Of a stretch of 64,000 nucleotides of DNA, positions 50,935-59,303 are shown one piece after another. The notes under the pieces are model-generated. The model was not told the origin of the DNA. It saw only the letters and a program-made list of their open reading frames with translations, and did no database searches. A program made the translations under genes and the position numbers. Position 1 is the first letter of the stretch; every line of letters starts with the position of its first letter. This DNA is from Alkalihalobacillus sp. FSL W8-0930 (GTDB lineage: Bacteria > Bacillota > Bacilli > Bacillales > Bacillaceae_D): the NCBI GenBank assembly GCA_037965595.1, contig CP150183.1, positions 3,410,001 to 3,474,000 of the forward strand, given 5' to 3'.

Positions 50935-52143
50935 TTAATCCTCCCGCTGGATAAACAACACCTTCAAATAGTTACTTTCCTTATACTGATTTAGATACGG
51001 ATAATCCACTGGCACTGTAAATTCTTCGAGGATCGTGTAACTGACCTTTTGGCTTTTGAATGCCTGCTCCACAAACGTTTTAAACTTACGCATACCGAGT
51101 ACACTGTTATTCGTTGACGCCACAATGACCCCGTTTTCCTCTGTGATCGCAATCGCTTGACTGAGCAATGATGGATAGTCCTTTGCCACGCTGAACGTCT
51201 GCTTTTTTGATCTAGCAAAGCTCGGTGGATCTAGCACAACTAAATCAAACGCAAGGCTCTTCTTTTGTGCGTACTTAAAATAATCAAAGACATCCATCAC
51301 ATGAATGCGCTGCTCTTCCGGGTCCACTTCGTTCATCTGAAACTGCTCAATCGTCCGCTCTTTACTTCTAGAAGCCAGATCAACACTTGTTGTCTCAATT
51401 GCCCCTCCCGTTGCAGCAGCTACCGAGAACGCACCCGTATAAGAAAATGTGTTAAGCACGGTTTTTCCCTTTGCATAATGCTCGTGGATTCGCTTCCGCA
51501 CTTCACGTTGATCTAAGAAAATACCTGTCATCGGTCCATCGTTTAAATAAACCGCATAGCTGATTCCATTTTCTACGATCGCTAGTGGTTCTGGCGCTTC
51601 TTCCCCACTGACAAAGTCATCGTCTTCTACATACGTTCCTTTATTAGCAAAACGCTTTTTCTCGTAGATTCCGACAAATGGATACGTACGCTCTACAGCC
51701 TCCATCACCCATTCCTTCATGGAATAAATGCCTTCGCTGTAATACGTAATCACACCAAATTCAGCGTAAAAGTCGATCGTGATCCCACCAATACCGTCTC
51801 CTTCTCCATTAAAAAGACGAAAGGCATTAGTTTTCTCATCTGCAAAAAGCTGTCCACGTTTGGCCACTGCTTTTTGAATCCGTTGCATAAAAAGAGATGC
51901 ATTAATCTCTTCTTGTTTTTTTGTGCTTAAGACCCATCCGCGTCCTTTATTTTGCTGTCCGTAGTAGCCTTTCGCGACAAACTCTCCACGTTCATCCTCA
52001 ATCGTGAGAAGGTCTCCTTCTTGCAATGGCTCTTCGGACTGATCAACCAGTTCTTGTTCAATTAATGGGAAGCCTTTTTTATACAAAGCCGCTAACCGAC
52101 TGTCTGCTTGAAGTGTTACATTTAATCTATCCAAGGTACTCAT
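50935..52143 (-). CDS. ywbD: Class I SAM-dependent 23S rRNA methyltransferase (RlmI/RlmQ-like, YwbD)
   Basis: A 402-residue enzyme with an N-terminal PUA domain (about 1-80, GDLLTIEDERGEFVAKGYY) and a Rossmann methyltransferase: SAM loop NTFSYTGAFSVAAATGGA, acidic SVDLASRS, and the catalytic-region motif VVLDPPSFARSK. The architecture matches E. coli RlmI (m5C1962) and bacillar YwbD, for which an m7G role has been reported as I recall; base and position cannot be read from the sequence. ATG 52143 follows AAGGATAGG. Confidence 0.88.
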   Translation of the reverse strand: MSTLDRLNVTLQADSRLAALYKKGFPLIEQELVDQSEEPLQEGDLLTIEDERGEFVAKGYYGQQNKGRGWVLSTKKQEEINASLFMQRIQKAVAKRGQLFADEKTNAFRLFNGEGDGIGGITIDFYAEFGVITYYSEGIYSMKEWVMEAVERTYPFVGIYEKKRFANKGTYVEDDDFVSGEEAPEPLAIVENGISYAVYLNDGPMTGIFLDQREVRKRIHEHYAKGKTVLNTFSYTGAFSVAAATGGAIETTSVDLASRSKERTIEQFQMNEVDPEEQRIHVMDVFDYFKYAQKKSLAFDLVVLDPPSFARSKKQTFSVAKDYPSLLSQAIAITEENGVIVASTNNSVLGMRKFKTFVEQAFKSQKVSYTILEEFTVPVDYPYLNQYKESNYLKVLFIQRED

Positions 52144-52191
52144 CCTATCCTTCTCCAACGTTTAAAACCAATTATAACACGAGCAACAAGG

Positions 52192-52665
52192 CTACAACGT
52201 AAATGACTGAATCGTGCGCTTCTCATGATCCTCTAATTGCTCGTAATCTCCGTTTGTATACTCGTCAATGACACGATTCCAAAATGCTTGAGCGGGTTTG
52301 TTTTCTTTTAATTGAGCGACAACCCAGTTGCCGTGCCAGCGTTTAAATATGTCAAAGGCTGCTTTTTTACCTACACCTTTTCGTTTGTATGGTTTCAATA
52401 CAAAGAATTCATTTACTGAATTAGGCGATGAATCAGGTGTGGCTTCAATCAGAACAAAACCAGCCAGCTGATCATCCACTTTAATAAACAATGGATGAAG
52501 ATGTGGCTCAATCCAGTAGCCATCTAATTTAAATGGCTCAAATCGACCGTCCTCTTCAAGCCTTATATCATGTAAGTATTCGCTAAATTCGTAAATATAA
52601 TATTGCATAAGATTATGCAGGATAGGAGCCTCCTCTTGCTTAACCGGTACAATCTGTACATCCAC
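52192..52665 (-). CDS. GNAT-family acetyltransferase
   Basis: A 157-residue single-domain GNAT: N-terminal LHNLMQYYIYEFSEYL helix, FIKVDDQLAGFVLIEA strand, and the acetyl-CoA loop FFVLKPYKRKGVGKKAAF (R/K-K-G-V-G-K). NKPAQAFWNRVI is the typical C-terminal helix. GTG start with AGGAGG 8 nt upstream. Substrate unknown. It is 49 bp upstream of ywbD and may be co-transcribed. Confidence 0.88.
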   Translation of the reverse strand: MDVQIVPVKQEEAPILHNLMQYYIYEFSEYLHDIRLEEDGRFEPFKLDGYWIEPHLHPLFIKVDDQLAGFVLIEATPDSSPNSVNEFFVLKPYKRKGVGKKAAFDIFKRWHGNWVVAQLKENKPAQAFWNRVIDEYTNGDYEQLEDHEKRTIQSFTL

Positions 52666-52762
52666 AGGAAAATCCTCCTCTTATTCGGCTCATCATCTAC
52701 ATTCTTTTATTATGCAGAATATCCCTTTAAAAAAACAAGGATTAATACATTTTTATCCCATT

Positions 52763-52797
52763 AAAAAGTGCCTGTGATTCATGGATTCACAGGCACT
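52763..52797 (-). terminator. aldA terminator
   Basis: AGTGCCTGTGATTC / GATTCACAGGCACT near-perfect stem with a 3-nt loop; five T follow on the minus strand. Confidence 0.9.
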
Positions 52798-52807
52798 CAC
52801 GTTCAGT

Positions 52808-54250
52808 TTAGTCTTGTTTAAATTGCATGTATACCGTGTGTGTAACAAGGAAGTCACCTATACCATGCTTTCCATCTGTTCCGCCTAGTCCCGATTGGCG
52901 TAACCCTGCATGATATCCCTGAATGGCTTCAAAGTTCTCACGATTTACAAAGGTTTCTCCATACAATAGCTCATCCGCAGCACGCATCGCTTCGTGGACA
53001 TTTTCCGTATAGATAGAAGAGGATAAACCATACTTGGAATCATTTGCCCATTCAATTGCTTGATCAAAGGATTGATATGTCATGATTGGAAGGACGGGTC
53101 CAAAGATCTCTTCCTGGATGATTTCTGAGTCCTGCTGAACATTCATAAGTAAAGTTGGTTCGTAAAAGAATCCTTTATCTGATTCGGCAGGCTGGCCTCC
53201 GGTTAAAAGCTCTGCTCCCGATTCGAGTGCACGTTGAACCATGTCATGTACGCCTTCAAGGTGGTCTTTACTAATCAACGGACCGATATCTGCCTTTTTG
53301 TTCTCGAGTGGATTGCCGTATGTTTTTTCGTTAAACGCTTTTTTCAGCTTTTCAATAAACTCTTCTGACACATCCTCATGAACATAGACACGCTCAGCAT
53401 TGGTACAAGCCTGACCATTGTTTGTTAGGCGTGATTCAGTAATGCTTTCAACAGCGAGATCAATGTCTGCATGCTTTGTGACAATGGCAGGTGCTTTTCC
53501 ACCCAGTTCAAGGTTTACTTTTGTCATATTTTGAGCAGCCGCTTCCATTACTTTTGTACCTGCTCCAACGCTTCCAGTCATTGTAACCATCGCCACCTTA
53601 GGATGACTAGCTAGCACGTTTCCAACAGATGAACCTTTTCCTGTGACAAGGTTATAAACCCCTGCAGGCAACTCTGATTCATCAACAAGCTTCGTGAATG
53701 CAACAGCTGTATTTGGCGTTTGTTGACTTGGTTTAAGAACAATTGTACATCCGGTAATTAAGGCCGTTGCTACCTTTCTGGCCAGAATAAATACCGGGAA
53801 GTTCCAAGGGACAATCCCCCCGACCACTCCAATCGGCTTACGTTGCATGTAGATTTGTTCATTTGGACGATCACTAGGAACGATTTCACCTTCAATACGT
53901 CTAGCCCACTCAGACATATAATAAAAATAGTCTATGGCTGTTTGTACTTCACCATTGGCAAGCTCGTAATCTTTTCCTTGTTCTTCAATTAGAAGTTCAA
54001 CAAAATGCTGTTTATTTGCTTCAAGGCGCTGACCAAGATCTCGTACAAGCTTGCCTCGTTCAACCTGTGTTTTTTTCGCCCAAGCTTTTTGCGCTTCATA
54101 AGCGGCTTCAATGGCTTGATTGGTTTCCTCTTCAGTCGCATTCGCGATTTTTGAAATGACCTCTTCTGTAGATGGATTCACCACCTCAATGATTTCATCT
54201 GATTTTGATTTCATGTACGATCCATTAATATATAATTGGTGAATATCCAT
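52808..54250 (-). CDS. aldA: NAD-dependent aldehyde dehydrogenase, AldA (lactaldehyde/glycolaldehyde) type
   Basis: A 480-residue aldehyde dehydrogenase with VPWNFPVFILARK, MTGSVGAG, the general base in LELGGKAPA and the nucleophile in NNGQACTNAERV. The C-terminal NRENFEAIQGYHAGLRQSGL followed by GGTDGKHG is characteristic of the AldA subgroup that oxidises lactaldehyde and glycolaldehyde. The start ATG 54250 follows AGGAGTG; the GTG at 54259 lies inside that SD. The substrate in this organism is inferred from subgroup only. Confidence 0.88.
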   Translation of the reverse strand: MDIHQLYINGSYMKSKSDEIIEVVNPSTEEVISKIANATEEETNQAIEAAYEAQKAWAKKTQVERGKLVRDLGQRLEANKQHFVELLIEEQGKDYELANGEVQTAIDYFYYMSEWARRIEGEIVPSDRPNEQIYMQRKPIGVVGGIVPWNFPVFILARKVATALITGCTIVLKPSQQTPNTAVAFTKLVDESELPAGVYNLVTGKGSSVGNVLASHPKVAMVTMTGSVGAGTKVMEAAAQNMTKVNLELGGKAPAIVTKHADIDLAVESITESRLTNNGQACTNAERVYVHEDVSEEFIEKLKKAFNEKTYGNPLENKKADIGPLISKDHLEGVHDMVQRALESGAELLTGGQPAESDKGFFYEPTLLMNVQQDSEIIQEEIFGPVLPIMTYQSFDQAIEWANDSKYGLSSSIYTENVHEAMRAADELLYGETFVNRENFEAIQGYHAGLRQSGLGGTDGKHGIGDFLVTHTVYMQFKQD

Positions 54251-54267
54251 CCAAATCACTCCTATCC

Positions 54268-54555
54268 CTATTCTTCTTTATCTAATAGTGACACGCCACT
54301 TGGTCTATAATGAATTTTCACCGTTGAATGAACTTCACTAGCTCCAAGCGCAATGCTTTTTTCTTGTGCTGTTTTAATAACTTCGAATACCGAGTCTAGT
54401 TCACCTTCAATGACAGTCTCCATCGGACCTACTTTATAAGGTAATCCAGAATCCTTTATCACTTGTACAATCTCCGTAAGATCACCATGAGTCCCGTCAT
54501 CCTTGCCATTCGGTAAGATTTGAATGCCTGCCGTTACTGTAGACAACATCATCAC
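54268..54555 (-). CDS. yqgV: Thiamine-binding protein of the MTH1187/YkoF (DUF77) family
   Basis: A 95-residue protein with the ferredoxin-like DUF77 fold: VTAGIQILPNGKDDGTHGDL, SGLPYKVGPMETVIEGE and the mirrored second half. Family members bind thiamine or HMP-like ligands in the cytoplasm. The upstream AAGGAG can serve the second ATG or the TTG of codon 4, so the exact start is uncertain. It is 17 bp upstream of aldA and probably co-transcribed, with no obvious metabolic link. Confidence 0.85.
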   Translation of the reverse strand: MMMLSTVTAGIQILPNGKDDGTHGDLTEIVQVIKDSGLPYKVGPMETVIEGELDSVFEVIKTAQEKSIALGASEVHSTVKIHYRPSGVSLLDKEE

Positions 54556-54712
54556 TCCTTGATAGTAGATTGTAGAGAATGTGTACCCTTTGAATCTTTG
54601 GACAAACCTTTTAGTTGTTCTTTCACAAAAAATTCATGAGCCAGGACGTATTCTTGTCCGGTAGAGTAGTACAATAGAAGATATAGGCATTTTATAAAGG
54701 AGGACTTTACAC

Positions 54713-55012
54713 ATGAAGGACCCCATTAAACAATTTAAAGTAATCGGTTATTTAGAAGGAATGTCATTTTTACTATTGCTTGGCCTAGCTATGCCCCTTA
54801 AATACGGACTCGGAATGGATATGGCTGTAACAATTGTTGGATCTGCACATGGCGCTTTGTTTGTGTTATACATTGCAGCTATTTTCTATATGATGGTGCG
54901 TGTTAGATGGTCACTATTCACAGCATTACTCGCGTTTATCGCATCGATTGTTCCATTTGGACCTTTCATCTTTGATGCTAAGGTATTAAAGCAACAGGAA
55001 ACGACTGTTTAA
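54713..55012 (+). CDS. DUF3817 membrane protein (YdzA-like)
   Basis: A 99-residue membrane protein with three TM helices; FKVIGYLEGMSFLLLLGLAMPLKY and GSAHGALFVLYIA and GPFIFDAKVLK are the DUF3817 signature segments. Often annotated as an integral membrane protein of unknown function. Strong SD (AGGAGG), monocistronic, with a bidirectional terminator shared with mhqO. Confidence 0.9.
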   Translation: MKDPIKQFKVIGYLEGMSFLLLLGLAMPLKYGLGMDMAVTIVGSAHGALFVLYIAAIFYMMVRVRWSLFTALLAFIASIVPFGPFIFDAKVLKQQETTV

Positions 55013-55033
55013 ATTTACTCATGTGGGTAACGT

Positions 55034-55079
55034 AAAATAGTGGGTACGATCAACGTTAATGATCGTACCCACTATTTTT
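55034..55079. terminator. Bidirectional terminator between DUF3817 gene and mhqO
   Basis: A perfect 19-bp stem (AAATAGTGGGTACGATCA arm and its complement) with a short loop, A- and T-runs at the two ends. Confidence 0.94.
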
Positions 55080-55102
55080 AGTTCCATTCTTCACTAAATA
55101 GG

Positions 55103-56041
55103 TTAGTCTAGGCTTCTTACTTCAAACGGTAATACAAGAGATTCAATCTTCTTACGGCTCTCCTCGTATTGTGCCGGAAGCATTAAATGACTTCCCATTG
55201 TTTCTTGTGACTCGTCATGAGCAAACCCTGGAGGATCTGTTGCAATCTCAAAGAGAATCCCTCCATATTCTTTAAAGTAAATAGCATTAAAATAATTTCG
55301 ATCTTGAACCGGAGTTACACGTAAGCCTGATTGTTCAACATGTGCCTTCCAATCAAGCTGATCTGTGTCATCTTTCGCTCTCCATGCGATGTGGTGAACA
55401 GTCCCTACACCCATTGATCCATTTCCAGTAGTTGATGTTTTTAAATCAATTACATTACCGATATCTGAACTTGAATGAAAACGAATGTAGTCTCCGGATT
55501 CCGCCACTTTCTCCAGCCCCATCGTTTGCCTAAGAACGGTAGCCGTTTCTTTTGGAGAAGCTGAGAATAGAGTTGCCCCACCAAATCCTTTAATAGCAAC
55601 CTCAGGTCTCACCTCACCAAATTCCCAAGTATTTAACTCTCCTTCTTCTCTTTCTACGATCTCTAAATGCAGACCGTGCGGGTCATCAAACGTAAGATAT
55701 GTTTCTCCAAAACGTTCTGATTTAATAAAAGGAATATTGAATTTCTCTAATCTATTTATCCAGAATTCCATTGCACCAACTGGAACAACATATGAGGTTA
55801 CTCCAACCTGACCATCACCAATTACACCTTTATACGCATTGGCCCACGGGAAGAAAGTAATAATCGTACCAGGTTTTCCACCTTCATCTCCGAAGTACAA
55901 ATGATACGTTCCAGGGTCATCAAAGTTTACAGTTTTTTTAACTAAACGTAAGCCCAGTACTCCTGCATAGAAGTCTACGTTTTCTTGAGGGTGTCCAACA
56001 ATTGCCGTAAGATGATGAATTCCCATTGTTTTCTTGGTCAT
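55103..56041 (-). CDS. mhqO: Ring-cleaving dioxygenase MhqO-like (glyoxalase fold)
   Basis: A 312-residue extradiol-dioxygenase-like protein made of two vicinal-oxygen-chelate repeats. Metal ligands are visible: IHHLTAIVG (His near 9), VHHIAWRA, and the late GGILFEIATDPPGF (Glu). It detoxifies quinones/hydroquinones in the MhqR regulon of Bacillus. The start at ATG 56041 follows AGGAGTGA; a longer frame to 56152 has no RBS. A MhqR-like box lies upstream and mhqR is the next gene. Confidence 0.9.
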   Translation of the reverse strand: MTKKTMGIHHLTAIVGHPQENVDFYAGVLGLRLVKKTVNFDDPGTYHLYFGDEGGKPGTIITFFPWANAYKGVIGDGQVGVTSYVVPVGAMEFWINRLEKFNIPFIKSERFGETYLTFDDPHGLHLEIVEREEGELNTWEFGEVRPEVAIKGFGGATLFSASPKETATVLRQTMGLEKVAESGDYIRFHSSSDIGNVIDLKTSTTGNGSMGVGTVHHIAWRAKDDTDQLDWKAHVEQSGLRVTPVQDRNYFNAIYFKEYGGILFEIATDPPGFAHDESQETMGSHLMLPAQYEESRKKIESLVLPFEVRSLD

Positions 56042-56166
56042 TTGAATCACTCCTAATTTTATTTGATTGTCTGATATGACTATCCCTAATGGTTCCCCGC
56101 TTGTTCTTTTCTCTTCACTGAGTCTGTCGTATCTGCCTATTTCTATACACATTTGTTTCGAATAAA

Positions 56167-56186
56167 TATATTACGAATTCGAGATA
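56167..56186. promoter_or_regulatory. MhqR-type operator upstream of mhqO
   Basis: ATATTACGAATTCGAGATAT, an inverted repeat centred on GAATTC, resembling the known MhqR box (TATCTCGAATTCGAGATA). Confidence 0.8.
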
Positions 56187-56198
56187 TAGGATAAAAAA

Positions 56199-56651
56199 TT
56201 AGGCCTCTGCGTGATAACCTAGTTTTTTTAATTGCTCAATTAATGATTGTTTTTCATCCTTGCTGAGTCCTCCACAAATATTGTTTATGGCTTCTCGGTG
56301 CTTTGGAAACACTTCATCCATAAATTGTGTTCCTTTTTCCGTTATCACCGCATAAGTGGACCGGCGATCTTCTGGCGATGGCATTCTTTTAAGTAGTTCC
56401 TTCTTTTCTAGTTTATCTACAACGTACGTAATACTGCTACTAGCAATCAGCACTTTTTCACCAATCTTTTGAATTGGTTGATCCCCTTTGTTATAGACTA
56501 ACTCAAGTACAGCAAATTCAGTTGGATTCAATCCCATTCCTTTGATATCTTCTTCAACTTTCTTTTTTACTGATTGGATTGCTCTTGTTAAAACTACGAA
56601 GAGCTTTAATGACAAATCCTCATCATGTTTATTTACTGATTCTTTATTCAT
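56199..56651 (-). CDS. mhqR: MarR-family repressor MhqR
   Basis: A 150-residue MarR protein: GLNPTEFAVLELVYNKGDQP (helices 1-2), IASSSITYVVDKLEKKELL (recognition helix) and the wing PSPEDRRSTYAVITEKG. The text closely follows B. subtilis MhqR (YkvE), which senses quinones and catechol. SD AGAGGAG. It lies directly upstream of mhqO in the same direction; both genes have a MhqR-like box, so autoregulation is likely. Confidence 0.9.
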   Translation of the reverse strand: MNKESVNKHDEDLSLKLFVVLTRAIQSVKKKVEEDIKGMGLNPTEFAVLELVYNKGDQPIQKIGEKVLIASSSITYVVDKLEKKELLKRMPSPEDRRSTYAVITEKGTQFMDEVFPKHREAINNICGGLSKDEKQSLIEQLKKLGYHAEA

Positions 56652-56669
56652 AAATACTCCTCTTTAGTA

Positions 56670-56687
56670 TATCTTTAATTCGAGATA
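56670..56687. promoter_or_regulatory. MhqR-type operator upstream of mhqR
   Basis: TATCTTTAATTCGAGATA, 18 bp, differs from the MhqR consensus TATCTCGAATTCGAGATA at three positions, and lies 19 bp before the mhqR start. Confidence 0.78.
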
Positions 56688-56823
56688 AATATACCTCGAT
56701 CTCATTTTGTTGTCAAGTGATTTAAGCAAGGTTCGCTTAACTCTTTTTATCTGCTCAATGTTTAGTTTCAAAAACAATCCATAAGCTTTCGTCATTTTTA
56801 CACCATAAAACCACAATTTGAAT

Positions 56824-56848
56824 GTTTTAATGGTGGTCCACCGGGTAC
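56824..56848 (+). promoter_or_regulatory. SigB-type general-stress promoter
   Basis: GTTTTA (56824-56829), 13-bp spacer, GGGTAC (56843-56848), close to the SigB consensus GTTTAA-N13-15-GGGTAT, 26 bp before the start of the stress protein gene. Confidence 0.75.
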
Positions 56849-56874
56849 ACATACAGTACAGGAGGCGATACATT

Positions 56875-57219
56875 ATGAAACCAGTTTATAAAGAATTTAA
56901 AAATGACGAAGAAGTAGTAAGTGCAGTGAATTCTCTTAAAACACAAGGTGTTCATGAGGACAACATTTATGTAATCACTCATGACGATGACCGTACAAAC
57001 CGCGTTGCTGACAACGCAGATGCTAATACGGTTGGTGTAAGTGAGACTGGATTAGGTACGTCTATCAAAAACGTGTTCCGTAAAAAAGGTGATGAGCTTC
57101 GCGCGAAGTTCGAAGAACTAGGCTTCAGCCATGAAGAAGCAGGGTTACTTGAAGACAAGCTTGACCAAGGGAAAATTATTCTTGCTATCAAAGATGCTCC
57201 AGAAACTGTAACAATCTAA
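56875..57219 (+). CDS. General stress protein, YflT domain
   Basis: A 114-residue soluble protein with the YflT pattern: KPVYKEFKNDEEVVSAVNSL, IYVITHDDDRTNRVADNADANTVG, then a helical RAKFEELGFSHEEAGLLEDKLDQGKIILAI end. Members are SigB-dependent general stress proteins of unknown biochemical role. The ATG at 56875 follows AGGAGG; the longer reading to 56818 overlaps the promoter. A SigB-type promoter lies just upstream. Confidence 0.88.
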   Translation: MKPVYKEFKNDEEVVSAVNSLKTQGVHEDNIYVITHDDDRTNRVADNADANTVGVSETGLGTSIKNVFRKKGDELRAKFEELGFSHEEAGLLEDKLDQGKIILAIKDAPETVTI

Positions 57220-57246
57220 GATTTCCCCCTTGAAATCCATAGAATA

Positions 57247-57290
57247 AAATAAGCCTGCGAGGAATCATTCTCGCAGGCTTATTTCTTTTT
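57247..57290. terminator. Bidirectional terminator between the stress protein and the EAL gene
   Basis: Perfect 15-bp stem AAATAAGCCTGCGAG / CTCGCAGGCTTATTT, 8-nt loop, T-rich tail on the plus strand. Confidence 0.92.
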
Positions 57291-57292
57291 CT

Positions 57293-58951
57293 TTACTGTA
57301 CAAAGCTAGCCATTTCTTCTCTAATTGAAGCAGTGACCCCAGCAAGAGATTCAATCGGTACCGGTTTGCTAAAATAGAAACCTTGTATTTCATCACAATT
57401 CATCTTTTGTAGCATATCAACCTGTTCTTCGGTTTCAACACCTTCTGCTGTCACCGTCATTCCGAGCTTCTGAGCAAGCGCAATAATTGACGTTACAATA
57501 TGATAGTCTTTTGAACCCGTGGTTACGTTTTGAATAAATACTTTATCAATCTTTATTTTATTTGCTGGCAGAAGGCGCAAATAATTGAGTGATGCATGGC
57601 TCACACCAAAGTCATCAATCGCAATTTGAAAGCCAGCCTGGCGTAACCGTTTCAATTTATCGATTGTCGCTGCTTCATTTTTTAAAATGGAATGCTCCGT
57701 AATTTCAAGCGCAATATGACGAGGGTCTACATTATGTTTTTTTGTTGTATGTAAAAGTAGAGCCTCTAGTCGATCGGATTCAAGTGTTTTTGTAGAAAGA
57801 TTAACAGACACTCTTATTTCGTCCCGATGAATGGACCGTATCTGTTGGCAGACACGGTCAACAACCCACTCATCAATCATTTCAATTAATCCACACTCTT
57901 CAGCGACCAAAATAAATTGGTCAGGAGAGATGAATCCAAGCTTTGGACTCACCCAACGAATAAGTGCCTCATAATGAATGACCTGAGAAGATAATTGAAT
58001 GATTGGCTGATAATATAATGTGAACTCTTGATTTTCAATCGCACTTTTCAGCTCACGTTCAAGCATATTTCGGTCAAGCTCATTACCTGTTCGATTAGAG
58101 CATTCATCAAAGTGTTTGACCTTATTGCCACCCAGCTGTTTCGCTTCAAACATCGCACGATAGGCCTGCATAATAAATTGATCCACAGTATCCGACGAAT
58201 TTGCTGCTGTAGCCATCCCCATGCTGGCTGTCACATAAATCTCTAGTTCATTCATCTTGAACGGTGCGGACAAACTTGATTGTAGGTTAGTGGCACAATC
58301 AAAAGATGCCTCACGGTCTACGAGAATGATTAATTCATCGCCTGTTACTCGAGACATCATTGAATACTCGGGCAGGATCAATTTTAGACGAGCAGCGATA
58401 TCAATCACCATCTGTTCAATGCGTGCGTGCCCAATTCGATCAATAATTGTACTAAACTGATCTATGTTTATATAAATGAGAGATAACGATTGGTTGTCTT
58501 GTAAATCTTTTAGCTTCTGTTGGACGGATTCTCTAAAATAATCAAAACTGGGTAAACCTGATCTTGCCTCAAATGTTTCTTCTCTTATACTTACTAATCG
58601 TTTTGAATAAACGAGTATATATGGATGTTCTTGATCTTTGAGAGGTAGTGGAACACACATCATTCGTTCAAAATCAGCAGCATTCAGACGCTCAGTATAT
58701 TGTAGGGCCTTTTGCTCTTCCACAGTCCTCATTAGTAACGAAGTAATCTTCTGTGTGCGATAACTTGGAATCACATCCTCCACGTACTTCCCAATTGATT
58801 CTTCTGTTAGATAAGTAGATTCATTCTCGTTGACACTAATGTATTCATATTGAAACCGACCACCCACATACTTCAGTATATACACGGAATCATATGCATT
58901 TTGTAGTGCATCGACTAGTTTTTCTAATTGAATATTAGCTTGTATAGTCAA
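57293..58951 (-). CDS. GGDEF-EAL protein, probably a cyclic-di-GMP phosphodiesterase
   Basis: A 552-residue soluble protein: PAS-like N-terminus (about 1-125), GGDEF domain (about 130-285) and EAL domain (about 295-545). The cyclase signature is degraded to RVTGDEL, so synthesis is unlikely. The EAL domain keeps YEALIRW, NLS, the second Glu region (LEITEHS), IDDFG (DDFGVSHASL), KIDK and EGVET, then QGFYFSKP, so it is probably active; the degenerate GGDEF may bind GTP as an activator. TTG start with AAGGAG 13 nt upstream, no better alternative. No TM helix. Confidence 0.9.
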   Translation of the reverse strand: MTIQANIQLEKLVDALQNAYDSVYILKYVGGRFQYEYISVNENESTYLTEESIGKYVEDVIPSYRTQKITSLLMRTVEEQKALQYTERLNAADFERMMCVPLPLKDQEHPYILVYSKRLVSIREETFEARSGLPSFDYFRESVQQKLKDLQDNQSLSLIYINIDQFSTIIDRIGHARIEQMVIDIAARLKLILPEYSMMSRVTGDELIILVDREASFDCATNLQSSLSAPFKMNELEIYVTASMGMATAANSSDTVDQFIMQAYRAMFEAKQLGGNKVKHFDECSNRTGNELDRNMLERELKSAIENQEFTLYYQPIIQLSSQVIHYEALIRWVSPKLGFISPDQFILVAEECGLIEMIDEWVVDRVCQQIRSIHRDEIRVSVNLSTKTLESDRLEALLLHTTKKHNVDPRHIALEITEHSILKNEAATIDKLKRLRQAGFQIAIDDFGVSHASLNYLRLLPANKIKIDKVFIQNVTTGSKDYHIVTSIIALAQKLGMTVTAEGVETEEQVDMLQKMNCDEIQGFYFSKPVPIESLAGVTASIREEMASFVQ

Positions 58952-59051
58952 GGTCGATTACTGACTCCTTTCTTCTGCGCCCACAGAAGTCCCTACCTAT
59001 ATATCGTAAAATCACGTTGAATTTTAAAGTTTTTCGTTCCAATGAAATGAA

Positions 59052-59174
59052 TTATTTCCTTTTTTGAGTACCATTAAATTCACTCTGTTTTTTCTTACGA
59101 TCCCTTAGTATCTTACGTACAACTGGATAAAGGACAGGTCCCCATCTTAGTGCAAGTCTTATAATTCTTGGCAT
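59052..59174 (-). CDS. Small basic protein, 40 residues
   Basis: An ATG at 59174 preceded by AGGTGGGAG opens a 41-codon frame ending in TAA. The product starts MPRIIRLALRWGPVLYPVVR and ends KKKQSEFNGTQKRK: an amphipathic, hydrophobic N-terminal half and a strongly basic tail (pI very high). It lies alone in the 350-bp gap between the EAL gene and ypiB. I do not recognise the family; similar short basic ORFs are often missed by gene callers. Confidence 0.6.
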   Translation of the reverse strand: MPRIIRLALRWGPVLYPVVRKILRDRKKKQSEFNGTQKRK

Positions 59175-59303
59175 GCTCCCACCTACCTTCTTCTTTGTAG
59201 GGTTTCGTATTCCCCTAATAAGGAAAATAGAAACATAATCAAACGATTTGAGGTATGATTAAAAGAAACATACTCGTAATCTTGAAAATTGGTAGGTGAT
59301 CAC

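Noticed and set aside
50772-50954. 60-codon ORF downstream of copy C
   Set aside because: Lies in the inverted repeat and crosses the ywbD terminator; no RBS.
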